From an uncultured Clostridium sp. (GTDB taxonomy: Bacteria > Bacillota > Clostridia > TANB77 > CAG-508): 42,388 bases of DNA. Of this stretch, positions 7,458 to 17,172 are shown piece by piece (the first letter of the stretch is position 1; each line of letters starts with the position of its first letter). The notes beneath the pieces were generated by a model, which was not told the origin of the DNA, ran no database searches, and worked only from the letters and a program-made list of their open reading frames with translations. Made by a program: the position numbers and the translations under genes. The DNA lies in the NCBI GenBank assembly GCA_947363765.1, contig CANAQC010000009.1:1-42388 (forward strand). Reading direction: 5' to 3'.

Positions 7458-8537
7458 ATGAAAGAAAAAAGACAATATATTATCCCAATTTTTGTTCCAC
7501 ATTTAGGATGTCCAAATGATTGTATATTTTGTAATCAAAAAAGTATTAGTGGTCAAATGAAAAAAGTAAAAAAAGATGATGTAAGAAGAATAGTAGATTA
7601 CTATTTATCAAACTTAAAACAAGATGATGCAACAAAAGAAATTGCGTTTTTTGGTGGTAGTTTTACAGGAATTAATATAGAAGAACAAGAAGAATTATTA
7701 TCTGCGGCATATGACTATATAAAAAGAGGTAAAATTGACTCAATTAGAATATCTACAAGACCAGATTACATTAATAAAGAGATTCTAAAACGCTTAAAAA
7801 AATATAAAGTAAATACTATAGAACTAGGAGTACAATCTTCAAATGATTATATTTTAAAAAGAATTGGAAGAGGACATACATTTTTAGATGTAAAAAAGGC
7901 ATCAAAACTAATTAGATGGTATGGATTTAAACTAGGTCATCAAATGATGGTAGGACTTCCAGAAAGTACAAAATTAGATGATTTAAATACTGCAAAACAA
8001 TTAATAAAATTAAAACCAAAAATGGTAAGAATTTACCCAGTTTTAGTAATAAAAAATACAAAATTAGAAGAAGAATATAATAAAGGAGAATTTGAACCAA
8101 TTACTATTAATCAAGCAGTAGAAAGGTGCAAAGAAATAGTCTACCAATTTAATAAAAGTAAAATACAAGTAATCAGAATTGGACTACAAAATACCCAAAT
8201 TATTTCAGAACCAGAAAACGCACAAAGTGATGTTGTAGCAGGACCATTTCATCCTGCATTTGGACAACTTGTAGAAGATAGTATTTGGTATGATAGTATT
8301 GTAGATAAAATTAAAAAATTTAATGTAAAAGTAAAAGAAGTAGAAATAAAAGTAAATCCTCAAGATGTAAATAGTGTAATAGGACATAAAAAAGAGAATA
8401 TTAAAAAACTAAAAGACTTATATGAAGTAGATATTATTGTAAAACCAGATGAAACAATCAAATTAGGCAAATCAAATATTACAATATTAAAAACATATAC
8501 AGACTTTAAAGAAGATGAACAAATACTAACTAAATAA
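7458..8537 (+). CDS. Elp3-like radical SAM protein
   Basis: 359 aa. The radical SAM cluster motif is CPNDCIFC (CxxxCxxC) near residue 18; FFGGSFTGI, RISTRPDYI, TIELGVQSS and GHQMMVGLPE follow the Elp3/coproporphyrinogen oxidase-like radical SAM fold. Proteins of this kind often sit next to rnc in clostridia; their substrate is not established. The acetyltransferase domain of true Elp3 is absent. The C-terminal ~80 residues are Lys-rich. It contains no in-frame CGG. It is translated right behind rnc (2-base gap). Confidence 0.85.
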   Translation: MKEKRQYIIPIFVPHLGCPNDCIFCNQKSISGQMKKVKKDDVRRIVDYYLSNLKQDDATKEIAFFGGSFTGINIEEQEELLSAAYDYIKRGKIDSIRISTRPDYINKEILKRLKKYKVNTIELGVQSSNDYILKRIGRGHTFLDVKKASKLIRWYGFKLGHQMMVGLPESTKLDDLNTAKQLIKLKPKMVRIYPVLVIKNTKLEEEYNKGEFEPITINQAVERCKEIVYQFNKSKIQVIRIGLQNTQIISEPENAQSDVVAGPFHPAFGQLVEDSIWYDSIVDKIKKFNVKVKEVEIKVNPQDVNSVIGHKKENIKKLKDLYEVDIIVKPDETIKLGKSNITILKTYTDFKEDEQILTK

Positions 8538-8590
8538 ACAGAGTATAAAAATCATCTATATTGGTTAATACTACCAGTATAGGTGATTTT

Positions 8591-9461
8591 ATGAATTTAA
8601 AGAAAAAAAGAAGAAAACTAAAAATTAAAAAATATACTTTTGAATTATTACAAATCATAATAGGAACTTTCATAATGGCAATAGGAGTATCCCAATTTTT
8701 ACTTCCAAATCAATTATCTTCAGGTGGATTTACAGGTATTGCTACTATTATGTACTATTTTTTAAAATTGCCAATGGGTATGACAATTTTATTATTAAAT
8801 ATACCACTATTTATTTTATCATTTGTTAAAAAAGGAAAAAGTTTTTTTATAAGAGGTATTTTGGGAACTGTCTTTTTATCTATGTTTCTTGATATATTAG
8901 ATAAATTTCCAAGCTTAACTCGGAGATAGGCTATTAGCATGTATATATGGTGGAATTTTAATGGGAATAGGTACATCTATTATACTAAAAGCAAATGCAT
9001 CAACAGGTGGAACAGATATGCTTGCATATGTAATTCGAGAATATAGACCCAATATTAGAACAGGAAGCCTAATTGTTATAATAGATACAATTATTATTGT
9101 TGTTAATGTTATCTTTTTTAAACAAATTGAAATAGGTTTATACTCAGCAATTACTATTTATTTAATGGGAAAAATGATTGATATTATATTTGAAGGAATT
9201 AACTTTACAAAAATGGTTTATATTATTTCAGACAAATATTTAGAAATATCAGATAGAATTGTAAAAGATTTACAAAGAGGTGCAACAGGAATATATGCAA
9301 AAGGAATGTATACAAATGAAGAAAAAGTAATGCTTTTATGTGTTGTATCTAGAAATGAAGCAATGAGAATAAAACAAATAAGCAAAAAAATAGACCCAGG
9401 TTCATTTGTCGTAATTTCAAATGCAAGAGAAGCATTTGGAATAGGATTTAAAAGAGAATAA
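8591..9461 (+). CDS. YitT family membrane protein (DUF161/DUF2179), one CGG shift site
   Basis: 289 aa after skipping C8921. Part one has membrane segments ~15-35, 45-65, 68-88 with LLPNQLSSGGFTGIATI, typical of YitT. At codon 111 ACT CGG AGA TAG would end the protein; reading GGA gives LTGDRLLACIYGGILMGIGT, then the family motif KANASTGGTDMLA, more membrane helices and the cytosolic C-terminal DUF2179 domain (YIISDKYLEISDRIVKDLQRG...GFKRE). The start at ATG 8591 is chosen over TTG 8561 because AGGTGA is correctly placed. The function of the family is unknown; a transporter role is often guessed. Confidence 0.88.
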
Positions 9462-9542
9462 AAAATTCTTAAACTGTTTAAAAATTTAAAGGTTTATGCT
9501 ACAATATATATAGAAAAAATTAGATAATAAAGGAATAAAGAT

Positions 9543-10416
9543 ATGGAAAATAAAGAGCAAAAATATATTATAAAAAACAATAAATCTTTTTGTTTAGCAC
9601 ACATTTTTGATTGTGGGCAATGTTTTAGATGGAAAAAGCAAGAAGATGGTAGTTATACAGGGGTATTTAGAAACAATATTTTAAATGTAAAAAAAGAAAA
9701 AGAAACAATTGTATTTAGTGGAATTTGTGATGGAGATATTAAACAAATTGTAGAGGATTATTTTGATTTAAAAACAGATTATGAAACAATAAAAGAACAT
9801 TTAAGTAAAATAGATAACTATTTAGCTACGAGCATAGAATTTGGACATGGAATCCGTATTCTAAACCAAGATTTATGGGAAATGATAATATCTTTTATAA
9901 TATCTGCAAACAATAATATTCCAAGAATTCAAAAAATAATTGAAAGAATTTCAAAAGAATATGGAACTCCTATTATATGGAAAGAGAATACTTATTATAC
10001 ATTTCCAACAAAAGAGCAAATATCTAAAGCTAGTATAGAGGATTTAAGAAACTTAGGATTAGGCTTTAGAGATAAATATGTTTATGAAACAACAAAAAAG
10101 ATAATAAATAACGAAATTAATTTAGATATATTAAAAAATACTAAAGACACAAAGAAAATAAGAGATACATTAGAAACATTACCACGGAATAGGTCCTAAG
10201 GTAGCAGATTGTATTTTATTATTTGGTATGCATCGTTTAGAGGTATTTCCAATAGATGTATGGGTTAGACGAGTTATGAATGAATTATATATAAAAAGTG
10301 AAGATGAAACAAAAGTAAAAAAACAACAAATAGAAGATTTAGCAAACAAAAAATATAAGAATTTAGCAGGTATTGCACAACAATACTTATTTTATTGGAA
10401 AAGAGAAACAGCATAA
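9543..10416 (+). CDS. ogg: 8-oxoguanine DNA glycosylase (Ogg type), one CGG shift site
   Basis: 290 aa after skipping C10185. Residues 1-120 match the N-terminal OGG domain (AHIFDCGQCFRWKKQEDGSY). At codon 215 CCA CGG AAT leads to an early stop. Reading GGA gives the helix-hairpin-helix LPGIGPKVADCILLF with the catalytic Lys, then FPIDVWVRR with the catalytic Asp. So the active site exists only in the shifted product. The enzyme removes 8-oxoG from DNA and has AP-lyase activity. It is just upstream of addB, another repair gene. Confidence 0.92.
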
Positions 10417-10441
10417 TAAAATTTTAATGAAAGGAGAAATT

Positions 10442-13400
10442 ATGGGATTACAATTCATATATGGTAGGGCAGGAAGCGGAAAAAGCGAATATTGTTTTAA
10501 AAACATAAAAAAAGATTTACAAACCAAAGAAAAAATCTACATAATTACTCCAGAGCAATTCTCATTTACTCAAGAAAAGAAATTGTTAGAATATATTAAA
10601 AAGGAAGCAATTGTACAAGCAGAAGTTATTACATTTAATCGAATGGCATATAGAGTTATTAAAAAAACTGGAGGACTTACAAAAGTAAATCTTTCTAAAT
10701 CTGGAAAAGCAATGTTAATCGCAACAATATTAGAAAAACAAAAAAACAACCTAACATTTTTAAAAAAATCAGATGATAATATTCAAATGATTGAACAAGA
10801 AATTAAAGAATTAAAAAAACATATGATAACAGAGCAACACCTAAAAAATGTAATCAATAAAACACAAGATAATTACTTAAAAGCAAAACTAGAAGACATA
10901 TATGTTTTGTATGAGAATTACCAAACTGCTATAGAAAATAATTATATTGATGAAGAAGATATTCTTACAACACTTGTAAATGCAATTGATAAAACCGATT
11001 TATTTAAAGATAGTAGTATATACATAGATGAATTTTCGGGATTTACTAAACAAGAATATGAAGTAATTAGAAAATTACTTCATATAGCAAAAGAAGTTCA
11101 TATTACCATTTGTACAGATAAATTAGAACAATCACAAGATGAAAACGATATTTTTAGCGAAAATAAACAAACAATTGCAAAGTTAGAAAAAATAGCAAAA
11201 CAAGAAAATATAAAAATAAATTCACCAGTATATTTGTCACAATTAAAAAGATTTAAAAACCCAGAGTTAACAATTTTAGAACACAACCTATCAAAAGCAA
11301 AAAATGAGAAATACGAAGAAAAAACAAAACATATTTCTTTATTTTTAGCTAAGAATCCTTTTTCAGAGCTAGAACAAGTTGCAATAAAAATTAATAATCT
11401 AGTAAAAAATCAAGGATATAATTATAAAGATATATCAGTTATAACAAAACAAATTGAAAAAGAAGCACCAATAATTCAAGCAGTATTTACTAGATTTTCG
11501 ATTCCATTTTTTATGGATCAAAAAAAAGTTTTAAGTCAAAATGCATTAATAAAATACTTACTAGCAATTTTAGAAATCTTTTCTAAAAATTGGTCATATG
11601 AAGCAATGTTTGATTATATAAAAAGTGGATTTTGTAATATAAATAATGAAGATATATTTATACTTGAAAACTATTGTATTGAATATGGAATAAGAGGAAA
11701 CAAATGGTATAAAGAAGATTGGAAAATAGCACAAGATGATGAAAGTTTAGAAAGACTTAATAAATTAAGAAAAGAAATTTCAGAGCCACTTATACAATTT
11801 CAACAAAAAGCCTCTAAAGGAAAAAATGCAAGAGAACTTTCAAAAATTTTTTACGAATTTTTAATACAAAATCAAACAGATAAAAAACTAATAGAACAAA
11901 TACAAAACCTAGAAAACAATGGAAAAATTGAACTAGCATCATTATATCAAACAACATGGGATATAGTAATACAATTATTTGATGAAATTGTTTTAGTTTT
12001 ACAAGATGAAAAGATATCTTTTGATATGTATAAAAAAATATGGAAAATAGGACTACAAAATAGTAAACTTGGTGCAATTCCAGCTACATGTGACCAAGTA
12101 ATAATAGGAGATGTAGAACGTTCTAGATCACACAAAGTAAAAGCATGTTTTTTAATTGGATTAAATGACGGAGTATTTCCGAGTCCAAAAAAAGAAGAAG
12201 GATTTTTAAATGATGAAGATAGGAACTATTTAAAAAGCGAAGATATAGAACTTGCCAAAAGTACAAAAGAGCAATTATATGAAGAAAATTTTAATATATA
12301 TAAAGCGTTCATGGTTCCAGAACAAGAACTATATCTTTCATATACATCTTCAGATTCTTTAGGAAAAACACTAAGACCTTCTATATTAATATCAAATATA
12401 AAAAGAATTTTTCCAAAACTAGAACAAAAAAGTGATATGATTCAAAAAGAAGATGCAATTACAACAAAAGAAGCTACATTTTATCAATTATTAGAAAATA
12501 TTCGCAAATGGTATGATAGTGAAAATATTAATAAAATATGGTTTGAAGTTTATAATTTTTATAAAAAAGATGAGGAATATAATAAGAAACTGCAAAAATT
12601 TGAAAAAGCCATTATATATAAAAATAAGCCAGCATTAATTTCAAAACAAAACATACAAAAACTATATGGAACAACGTTAAAAACTAGTATTTCTAAATTA
12701 GAACAATATAAAAGATGTGGTTTTTCATTTTATTTAAAATATGGACTTGAGCTAAAAGAAAAGAAATTATATAAAATTCAAAGTATTAATACAGGTTCTT
12801 TAATGCATGAAATAATTGATGAATTTTTTGAGCAAGTATTACAAAGAAAAATAAAATTAAAAAATATAACAAAACAAGAAACAGAACAAATAGTAAAAAG
12901 TATTTTAAATGAAAAATTAACCTTAAATAGAAATTACATATTTACAAGTAGTAAAAAATATATATTACTAACAAAAAGATTAGAAAAGTTAGTATTAAAA
13001 GCAATAGATATGATTATTTTAACCATTATAAATAGTAAATTTGACATAATTGGAAATGAGGTGGAATTTAATAAAAACAAAGATTATCCACCAATTGAAA
13101 TACAATTAGAAGATGGTAAAAAAGTAGAGATTACAGGAAAAATAGATCGTATAGACATTGCAAAAGGTGGAGAAGGAAACTATATACGAATAATAGACTA
13201 TAAATCATCTATAAAAAATATAGACCTAAACGAAGTAGTAGCAGGACTTCAAATTCAGTTATTAACATATTTAGATGCAATAGCAAAAAGTAAACAAAAC
13301 GTTATTCCGGCAGGTGTTTTTTATTTTAATGTAATTGACCCTATAATAAAACTAGATAAAAATAAGACTACAGAAGAAATTGAACAAGAAATAAAAAAAC

Positions 13401-13789
13401 AATTTAAAATGCAAGGACTTATATTAGCAGACGTAAATGTAGTTCGTATGATGGACAAAGAATTACAAAAAGGAGCATCTAATCTTGTTCCTGCCTATAT
13501 TGACCAAAGTGATACTCTAAGTGCTTCAAGATCAAATGCAATTACAAAAGAGCAATTTGAAAGCCTTCAAACACACATTAAAAAAGTAATTAAAGATATT
13601 GCAAAAGAAATTTATATAGGAAAAATGGAAATAATGCCATATTATAATAAAAAGAATAAAAAAACACCATGTGAATATTGTCCATATAAATCTATTTGCA
13701 ATTTTAATACAAATGATAATTCATATTATTATATACAAAATAAAGAAAAAGAACAGATTTTAGAAGAAATTAAAAAGGAGCAAGTATGA
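10442..13789 (+). CDS. addB: ATP-dependent helicase/nuclease subunit B
   Basis: 1115 aa from ATG 10442 (AAAGGAG upstream); the open frame extends further 5' but ATG gives the expected MGLQFIYGRAGSGKS, a Walker A at the very N-terminus. The C-terminal nuclease has the LMHEIIDEFF region, GKIDRID and RIIDYKSS motifs (catalytic Asp/Lys). The iron-sulfur cysteines are one at residue ~759 (YKRCGF) and CEYCPYKSIC near the end. AddAB processes double-strand breaks for recombination. addA is not in the window; the next gene overlaps by 4 bases. Over 1,100 codons without one in-frame CGG, though several out-of-frame CGGs occur. Confidence 0.95.
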   Translation: MGLQFIYGRAGSGKSEYCFKNIKKDLQTKEKIYIITPEQFSFTQEKKLLEYIKKEAIVQAEVITFNRMAYRVIKKTGGLTKVNLSKSGKAMLIATILEKQKNNLTFLKKSDDNIQMIEQEIKELKKHMITEQHLKNVINKTQDNYLKAKLEDIYVLYENYQTAIENNYIDEEDILTTLVNAIDKTDLFKDSSIYIDEFSGFTKQEYEVIRKLLHIAKEVHITICTDKLEQSQDENDIFSENKQTIAKLEKIAKQENIKINSPVYLSQLKRFKNPELTILEHNLSKAKNEKYEEKTKHISLFLAKNPFSELEQVAIKINNLVKNQGYNYKDISVITKQIEKEAPIIQAVFTRFSIPFFMDQKKVLSQNALIKYLLAILEIFSKNWSYEAMFDYIKSGFCNINNEDIFILENYCIEYGIRGNKWYKEDWKIAQDDESLERLNKLRKEISEPLIQFQQKASKGKNARELSKIFYEFLIQNQTDKKLIEQIQNLENNGKIELASLYQTTWDIVIQLFDEIVLVLQDEKISFDMYKKIWKIGLQNSKLGAIPATCDQVIIGDVERSRSHKVKACFLIGLNDGVFPSPKKEEGFLNDEDRNYLKSEDIELAKSTKEQLYEENFNIYKAFMVPEQELYLSYTSSDSLGKTLRPSILISNIKRIFPKLEQKSDMIQKEDAITTKEATFYQLLENIRKWYDSENINKIWFEVYNFYKKDEEYNKKLQKFEKAIIYKNKPALISKQNIQKLYGTTLKTSISKLEQYKRCGFSFYLKYGLELKEKKLYKIQSINTGSLMHEIIDEFFEQVLQRKIKLKNITKQETEQIVKSILNEKLTLNRNYIFTSSKKYILLTKRLEKLVLKAIDMIILTIINSKFDIIGNEVEFNKNKDYPPIEIQLEDGKKVEITGKIDRIDIAKGGEGNYIRIIDYKSSIKNIDLNEVVAGLQIQLLTYLDAIAKSKQNVIPAGVFYFNVIDPIIKLDKNKTTEEIEQEIKKQFKMQGLILADVNVVRMMDKELQKGASNLVPAYIDQSDTLSASRSNAITKEQFESLQTHIKKVIKDIAKEIYIGKMEIMPYYNKKNKKTPCEYCPYKSICNFNTNDNSYYYIQNKEKEQILEEIKKEQV

Positions 13790-14617
13790 CAGATTTATCA
13801 AATGAAACAATCATACATCAAAAGAAAAATGGAATTGAATTTCTACAATTTCGAAAATTATTACAATATAAAGAACTAGTTCATTGTTATACATTAAAAA
13901 TAAACAATTTTGATATTGCTGGAAATGATACATATAAACAAAAAGAAAAACTACTATATTTAAACTTTAAAAAAATTGCAAAAGCCTTAACAATAGATGT
14001 AGAAACAATTTTAAGACCATATCAGACACATACAAATATTGTAAAAAAAGTAGATAAAAAAGAAAAAGGAATATCAATTTTTCCAAAAGAATTAGAAAAT
14101 GTAGATGGATTAATAACAAATAAAAAAAATATAACATTTTCTTTAGGATTTGCAGATTGTACACCAATTTACTTATATGACCCTATAAAAAAAGTAATTC
14201 GGAAATATACATTCTGGTTGGAAAGGAACATTACAAAGAATTGGAAAAGTAGCAGTAAAAAAAATGATAGAAGAATATAATTGTAATCCAAAAGACATTA
14301 TTTGTTGTATAGGACCTTGTATTAGAAAATGTCATTTTGAAGTATCAGAAGATGTAAAAGACTTATTCGAAAAAGAGTTTCAAGATATGGAAGATATTAA
14401 CCAAATTATTACTTGTAATAATGAAGAAGAACAAAAATATATAATAGATACAACAAAAATAAATGAAAATATGATGAAAGATATAGGGTTATTGGAAGAA
14501 AATATAATAGATAGCAGAATTTGTACAGTATGCAATAATAACTACATGCATTCATATAGAGTACAAAAAGAATTAGCAGGAAGAAATACAGCTATTTTAG
14601 GAATAAGGGGGAAGTAG
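13786..14617 (+). CDS. pgeF: PgeF/YfiH family (laccase-domain) protein, one CGG shift site
   Basis: 276 aa after skipping C14200. Family motifs: RPYQTHTNIV (first His), LGFADCTPIYLYDP, and after the shift IGNIHSGWKGT (His-Ser-Gly-Trp) and CIGPCIRKCHFEVSEDV, ending GRNTAILGIRGK. At codon 139 ATT CGG AAA breaks the frame; GGA restores IGNIHSGW. The family includes purine nucleoside-acting enzymes and PgeF, which edits L-Ser-containing peptidoglycan precursors; which activity applies here is open. ATG overlaps the addB stop (ATGA), so it is co-translated. Confidence 0.88.
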
Positions 14618-14618
14618 A

Positions 14619-15629
14619 ATGCGTTATCCAGAAAACTTAAAAATAGGAGATACAATAGGAATTTGTGCTCCATCTGCTGGAATTGTAGAAGAAGAGAAAA
14701 TAAAAAAGTTAGAAATTGCAATTAAGAATTTAGAAAATGCGGGATATAAAGTAATAGAAACCAAAAGTGTTAGAAAAGATATAAAAGGAAGAAGTGCTAA
14801 ACAAAAGCTAAGAGCAGAAGAATTTATGTCTTTAATGGAAAATGAAGATGTAAAATTAATTATATATGCAGGTGGTGGAGACTTCTTAATGGAGATGCTA
14901 GATGAATTGGATTTTAACAAGCTAAAAGAAATAAAGCCAAAATGGACATTAGGATTTTCAGATATTACAACAATAAGTTTTCCACTAAATACTATTTGTG
15001 ATATACCAAGTATATATTGTGATGCTATTAAAAGTTATGCAATGAAACCACTTTATAGAAATTTAGTGGATGCTTTAAAAATAGCGTCAGGAGAGGAAAT
15101 CATACAAAATTCATTTGAAAAACATTGTGATGGAAAAGACGATAATCTAGATTATACATATAATTTAACTTTAAAGACAAAATGGAAAAATATAAATAGC
15201 AAAGATACAGTAATTATGCAAGGAAGAGGAATGGGAGGTTGCTTAGACTGTATTGACACATTAATTGGAACAAAATTTGATAAAGTAAAAGAATATATTA
15301 AGAAATATAAAAATGATGGGATTGTATGGTTTTTAGAATGCTATGAAATGAATACACCACAATTTCAAAGGATACTATGGAAAATGAAAAATGCAGGTTA
15401 TTTTGAATATTGTAAAGGAATTATATTTGGAAGACCATATATAATGAGAGAAGATTACGAATTAACATTTGATGAAGCTTGTCTAGATGCCTTAGGAAAC
15501 CTGAATATTCCAATAGTTACAGGAGCAGATATAGGACATGTAGCACCACAAATTGCAATGGTAAACGGAGGAATTTTAAAAATTACATCAGAAAATGGAA
15601 AAGGAATAGTAGAAACATTTTTTAAATAG
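14619..15629 (+). CDS. LD-carboxypeptidase family (S66) protein
   Basis: 336 aa. It begins GDTIGICAPSAGI and has IIYAGGGDFLMEMLDELDF and LGFSDITTISFPLN, matching the S66 family (LdcA/MccF), where the nucleophile Ser sits in a G-x-S-D-type loop (GFSD here). The C-terminal domain has WFLECYEMNTPQFQRILWKM, with the Glu, and ADIGHVAPQIAMVNGG with the His of the triad. Members trim peptidoglycan tetrapeptides or cleave microcin C-like compounds; the MccF-like length and motifs do not decide. It starts 1 base after pgeF stops. Confidence 0.85.
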   Translation: MRYPENLKIGDTIGICAPSAGIVEEEKIKKLEIAIKNLENAGYKVIETKSVRKDIKGRSAKQKLRAEEFMSLMENEDVKLIIYAGGGDFLMEMLDELDFNKLKEIKPKWTLGFSDITTISFPLNTICDIPSIYCDAIKSYAMKPLYRNLVDALKIASGEEIIQNSFEKHCDGKDDNLDYTYNLTLKTKWKNINSKDTVIMQGRGMGGCLDCIDTLIGTKFDKVKEYIKKYKNDGIVWFLECYEMNTPQFQRILWKMKNAGYFEYCKGIIFGRPYIMREDYELTFDEACLDALGNLNIPIVTGADIGHVAPQIAMVNGGILKITSENGKGIVETFFK

Positions 15630-15649
15630 AAATAAAGGAATGAGATTAT

Positions 15650-16210
15650 ATGTTTGAAACATGGGAAGAATTAGAGAAATCTATTATAGGTTGTAAAAAA
15701 TGCAAATTATGTACCAGAAGAAATAATATAGTATTTGGAACAGGGAACAAAGAAGCAGAAGTTATGTTTATAGGTGAAGGACCAGGGGCAGATGAAGATA
15801 GACTTCGGAGAGCCATTTGTAGGAAAAGCGGGTAAACTTATGAATATGGCATTTTTACGGTATTGGAATTAATAGAAAAGATGTATATATTGCAAATATT
15901 GTAAAATGTAGACCTCCTAATAATCGTAATCCAGAAAAAGATGAAGCACAAGCATGTTTAGACTATTTACGAAATCAAGTATTACTTTTAAAACCCAAAA
16001 TAATTGTTTTATTGGGAAGTATTGCCTTAAAAAATATTTTAGGAAATGAATATGGTATAACAGCCTCAAGACGGAAATTGGATAGAGCAAAAAGGAATAT
16101 TATATATGCCAACTTGGCATCCTGCCGCATTACTTCGTGATGACAATAAAAAAATAGAATTTTGGAAAGATTTAAAAAAAGTAAAAGAAAAAATGGATTT
16201 GAAAATATAG
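15650..16210 (+). CDS. udg: Family 4 uracil-DNA glycosylase, three CGG shift sites
   Basis: 185 aa after skipping C15806, C15858 and C16072. The restored protein reads GEGPGADEDRLGEPFVGKAG (family 4 motif), KLMNMAFLGIGINRKDVYI, NIVKCRPPNNRNPEKDEAQA, and YMPTWHPAALLRDD (HPA motif). Four cysteines for the 4Fe-4S cluster are present: two in GCKKCK, one in VKCRPP and one in EAQACLDYL. Only the first 53 codons are readable without shifting. Each shift changes CGGA or CGGT into a Gly codon. It removes uracil from DNA. It is near addB and ogg, so the area is rich in repair genes. Confidence 0.92.
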
Positions 16211-16211
16211 T

Positions 16212-16240
16212 TTGACAAAAAAATATATATATGATACAAT
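16212..16240 (+). promoter_or_regulatory. Sigma-A promoter for rplU-rpmA
   Basis: TTGACA at 16212 and TACAAT at 16235 with a 17-base spacer, starting right after the udg stop. Confidence 0.8.
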
Positions 16241-16244
16241 ATCT

Positions 16245-16335
16245 ATCTGTAATCCGCTTAATTAAGGTTTATAAATGTTAATAAAAGATTAACTACCTAA
16301 AATTTGGGATTAGCGAGTATACAAAAAAGGGAGGT
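16245..16335 (+). promoter_or_regulatory. Probable L21 leader RNA
   Basis: The ~100-base 5' UTR contains TAATCCGCTTAATTAAGG and, later, AAATTTGGGATTAGCGAGT; GGATTA-like and TAATCC segments pair, closing a structured leader just before the AGGGAGGTG site. Position and closing stem fit the L21 autoregulatory leader of Bacillota; assigned by context. Confidence 0.5.
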
Positions 16336-16344
16336 GTACATAGA

Positions 16345-16716
16345 ATGTACGCAATAATTGAAAGCTGTGGAAAACAATACAAAGTATCTAAAGGTGATAT
16401 TATATTTTTTGAAAAACTTAATGTAGAAGAAGGAAAAAAAGTAACATTTGATAATGTTATATTAGTAGCAGATGGAGAAAAAATTGAAATTGGAACACCT
16501 TTTGTAAAAGACATAAAAGTAGAAGGAAAAGTATTATCACATGGAAAAGCAAAAAAAATAATTGTTTTCAAATATAAAGCAAAAAAGAATTATAAAAGAA
16601 AACAAGGTCATAGACAACCATATACAAAAGTGGAAATTACATCTATAAAAAAACCAGCTACAAAGAAAACAGAAACAAAACAAGAAGAAACAGTTGCACA
16701 AAAAGTAGAAGAATAA
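16345..16716 (+). CDS. rplU: 50S ribosomal protein L21
   Basis: 123 aa. It begins [18 protein letters not shown] and contains [33 protein letters not shown], the L21 signature; it ends with a ~25-residue Lys/Glu/Thr tail longer than the ~103-residue norm. AGGGAGGTG lies upstream. The gene usually found between rplU and rpmA (the Prp protease gene) is missing here. Confidence 0.95.
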   Translation: MYAIIESCGKQYKVSKGDIIFFEKLNVEEGKKVTFDNVILVADGEKIEIGTPFVKDIKVEGKVLSHGKAKKIIVFKYKAKKNYKRKQGHRQPYTKVEITSIKKPATKKTETKQEETVAQKVEE

Positions 16717-16760
16717 TAAAGAAAATAAAATAATTTAAGCTATGGAAGGAGTGAAAAAAC

Positions 16761-17042
16761 ATGGCTCATAAGAAAGGTCAAGGTAGTGTTAAAAACGGTA
16801 GAGACAGTGAGTCAAAACGCCTTGGAATAAAACGTGCTGATGGTCAATTTGTATTAGCAGGAAACATATTAACAAGACAAAGAGGAACTCATATACATCC
16901 AGGAACAAATGTAGGAAAAGGTAGTGATGATACCCTATATGCATTAGTAGATGGAACTGTTAAATTCGAAAGACTAGGAAAAGACAAAAAGAAAGTAAGT
17001 GTTTATCCAGTTTCTAATGATACAGAAGTAGTAAAAAAATAA
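16761..17042 (+). CDS. rpmA: 50S ribosomal protein L27
   Basis: 93 aa. It begins [20 protein letters not shown], the E. coli-like form whose N-terminus reaches the peptidyl transferase centre directly. Most Bacillota L27 carry a cleavable leader (like LNLQFFA) removed by Prp; this one has none, and no prp lies beside it. [22 protein letters not shown] follows. An AAGGAG site precedes ATG. Confidence 0.95.
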   Translation: MAHKKGQGSVKNGRDSESKRLGIKRADGQFVLAGNILTRQRGTHIHPGTNVGKGSDDTLYALVDGTVKFERLGKDKKKVSVYPVSNDTEVVKK

Positions 17043-17082
17043 ATATATTGATATATATAGGAAATATAGTCTAAGTATTAAT

Positions 17083-17121
17083 AAAAAAGCAATTCTATTT
17101 TTAAAGTAGAGTTGTTTTTTT
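17083..17121 (+). terminator. Intrinsic terminator after rpmA
   Basis: AAAGCAATTCTA pairs with TAGAGTTGTTTTTTT across a short AT loop (one G-T pair). Confidence 0.7.
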
Positions 17122-17172
17122 GCATAAAATAAAGTATAATTAGAATATTAAAAATTAAGAAGGGATAATAAT

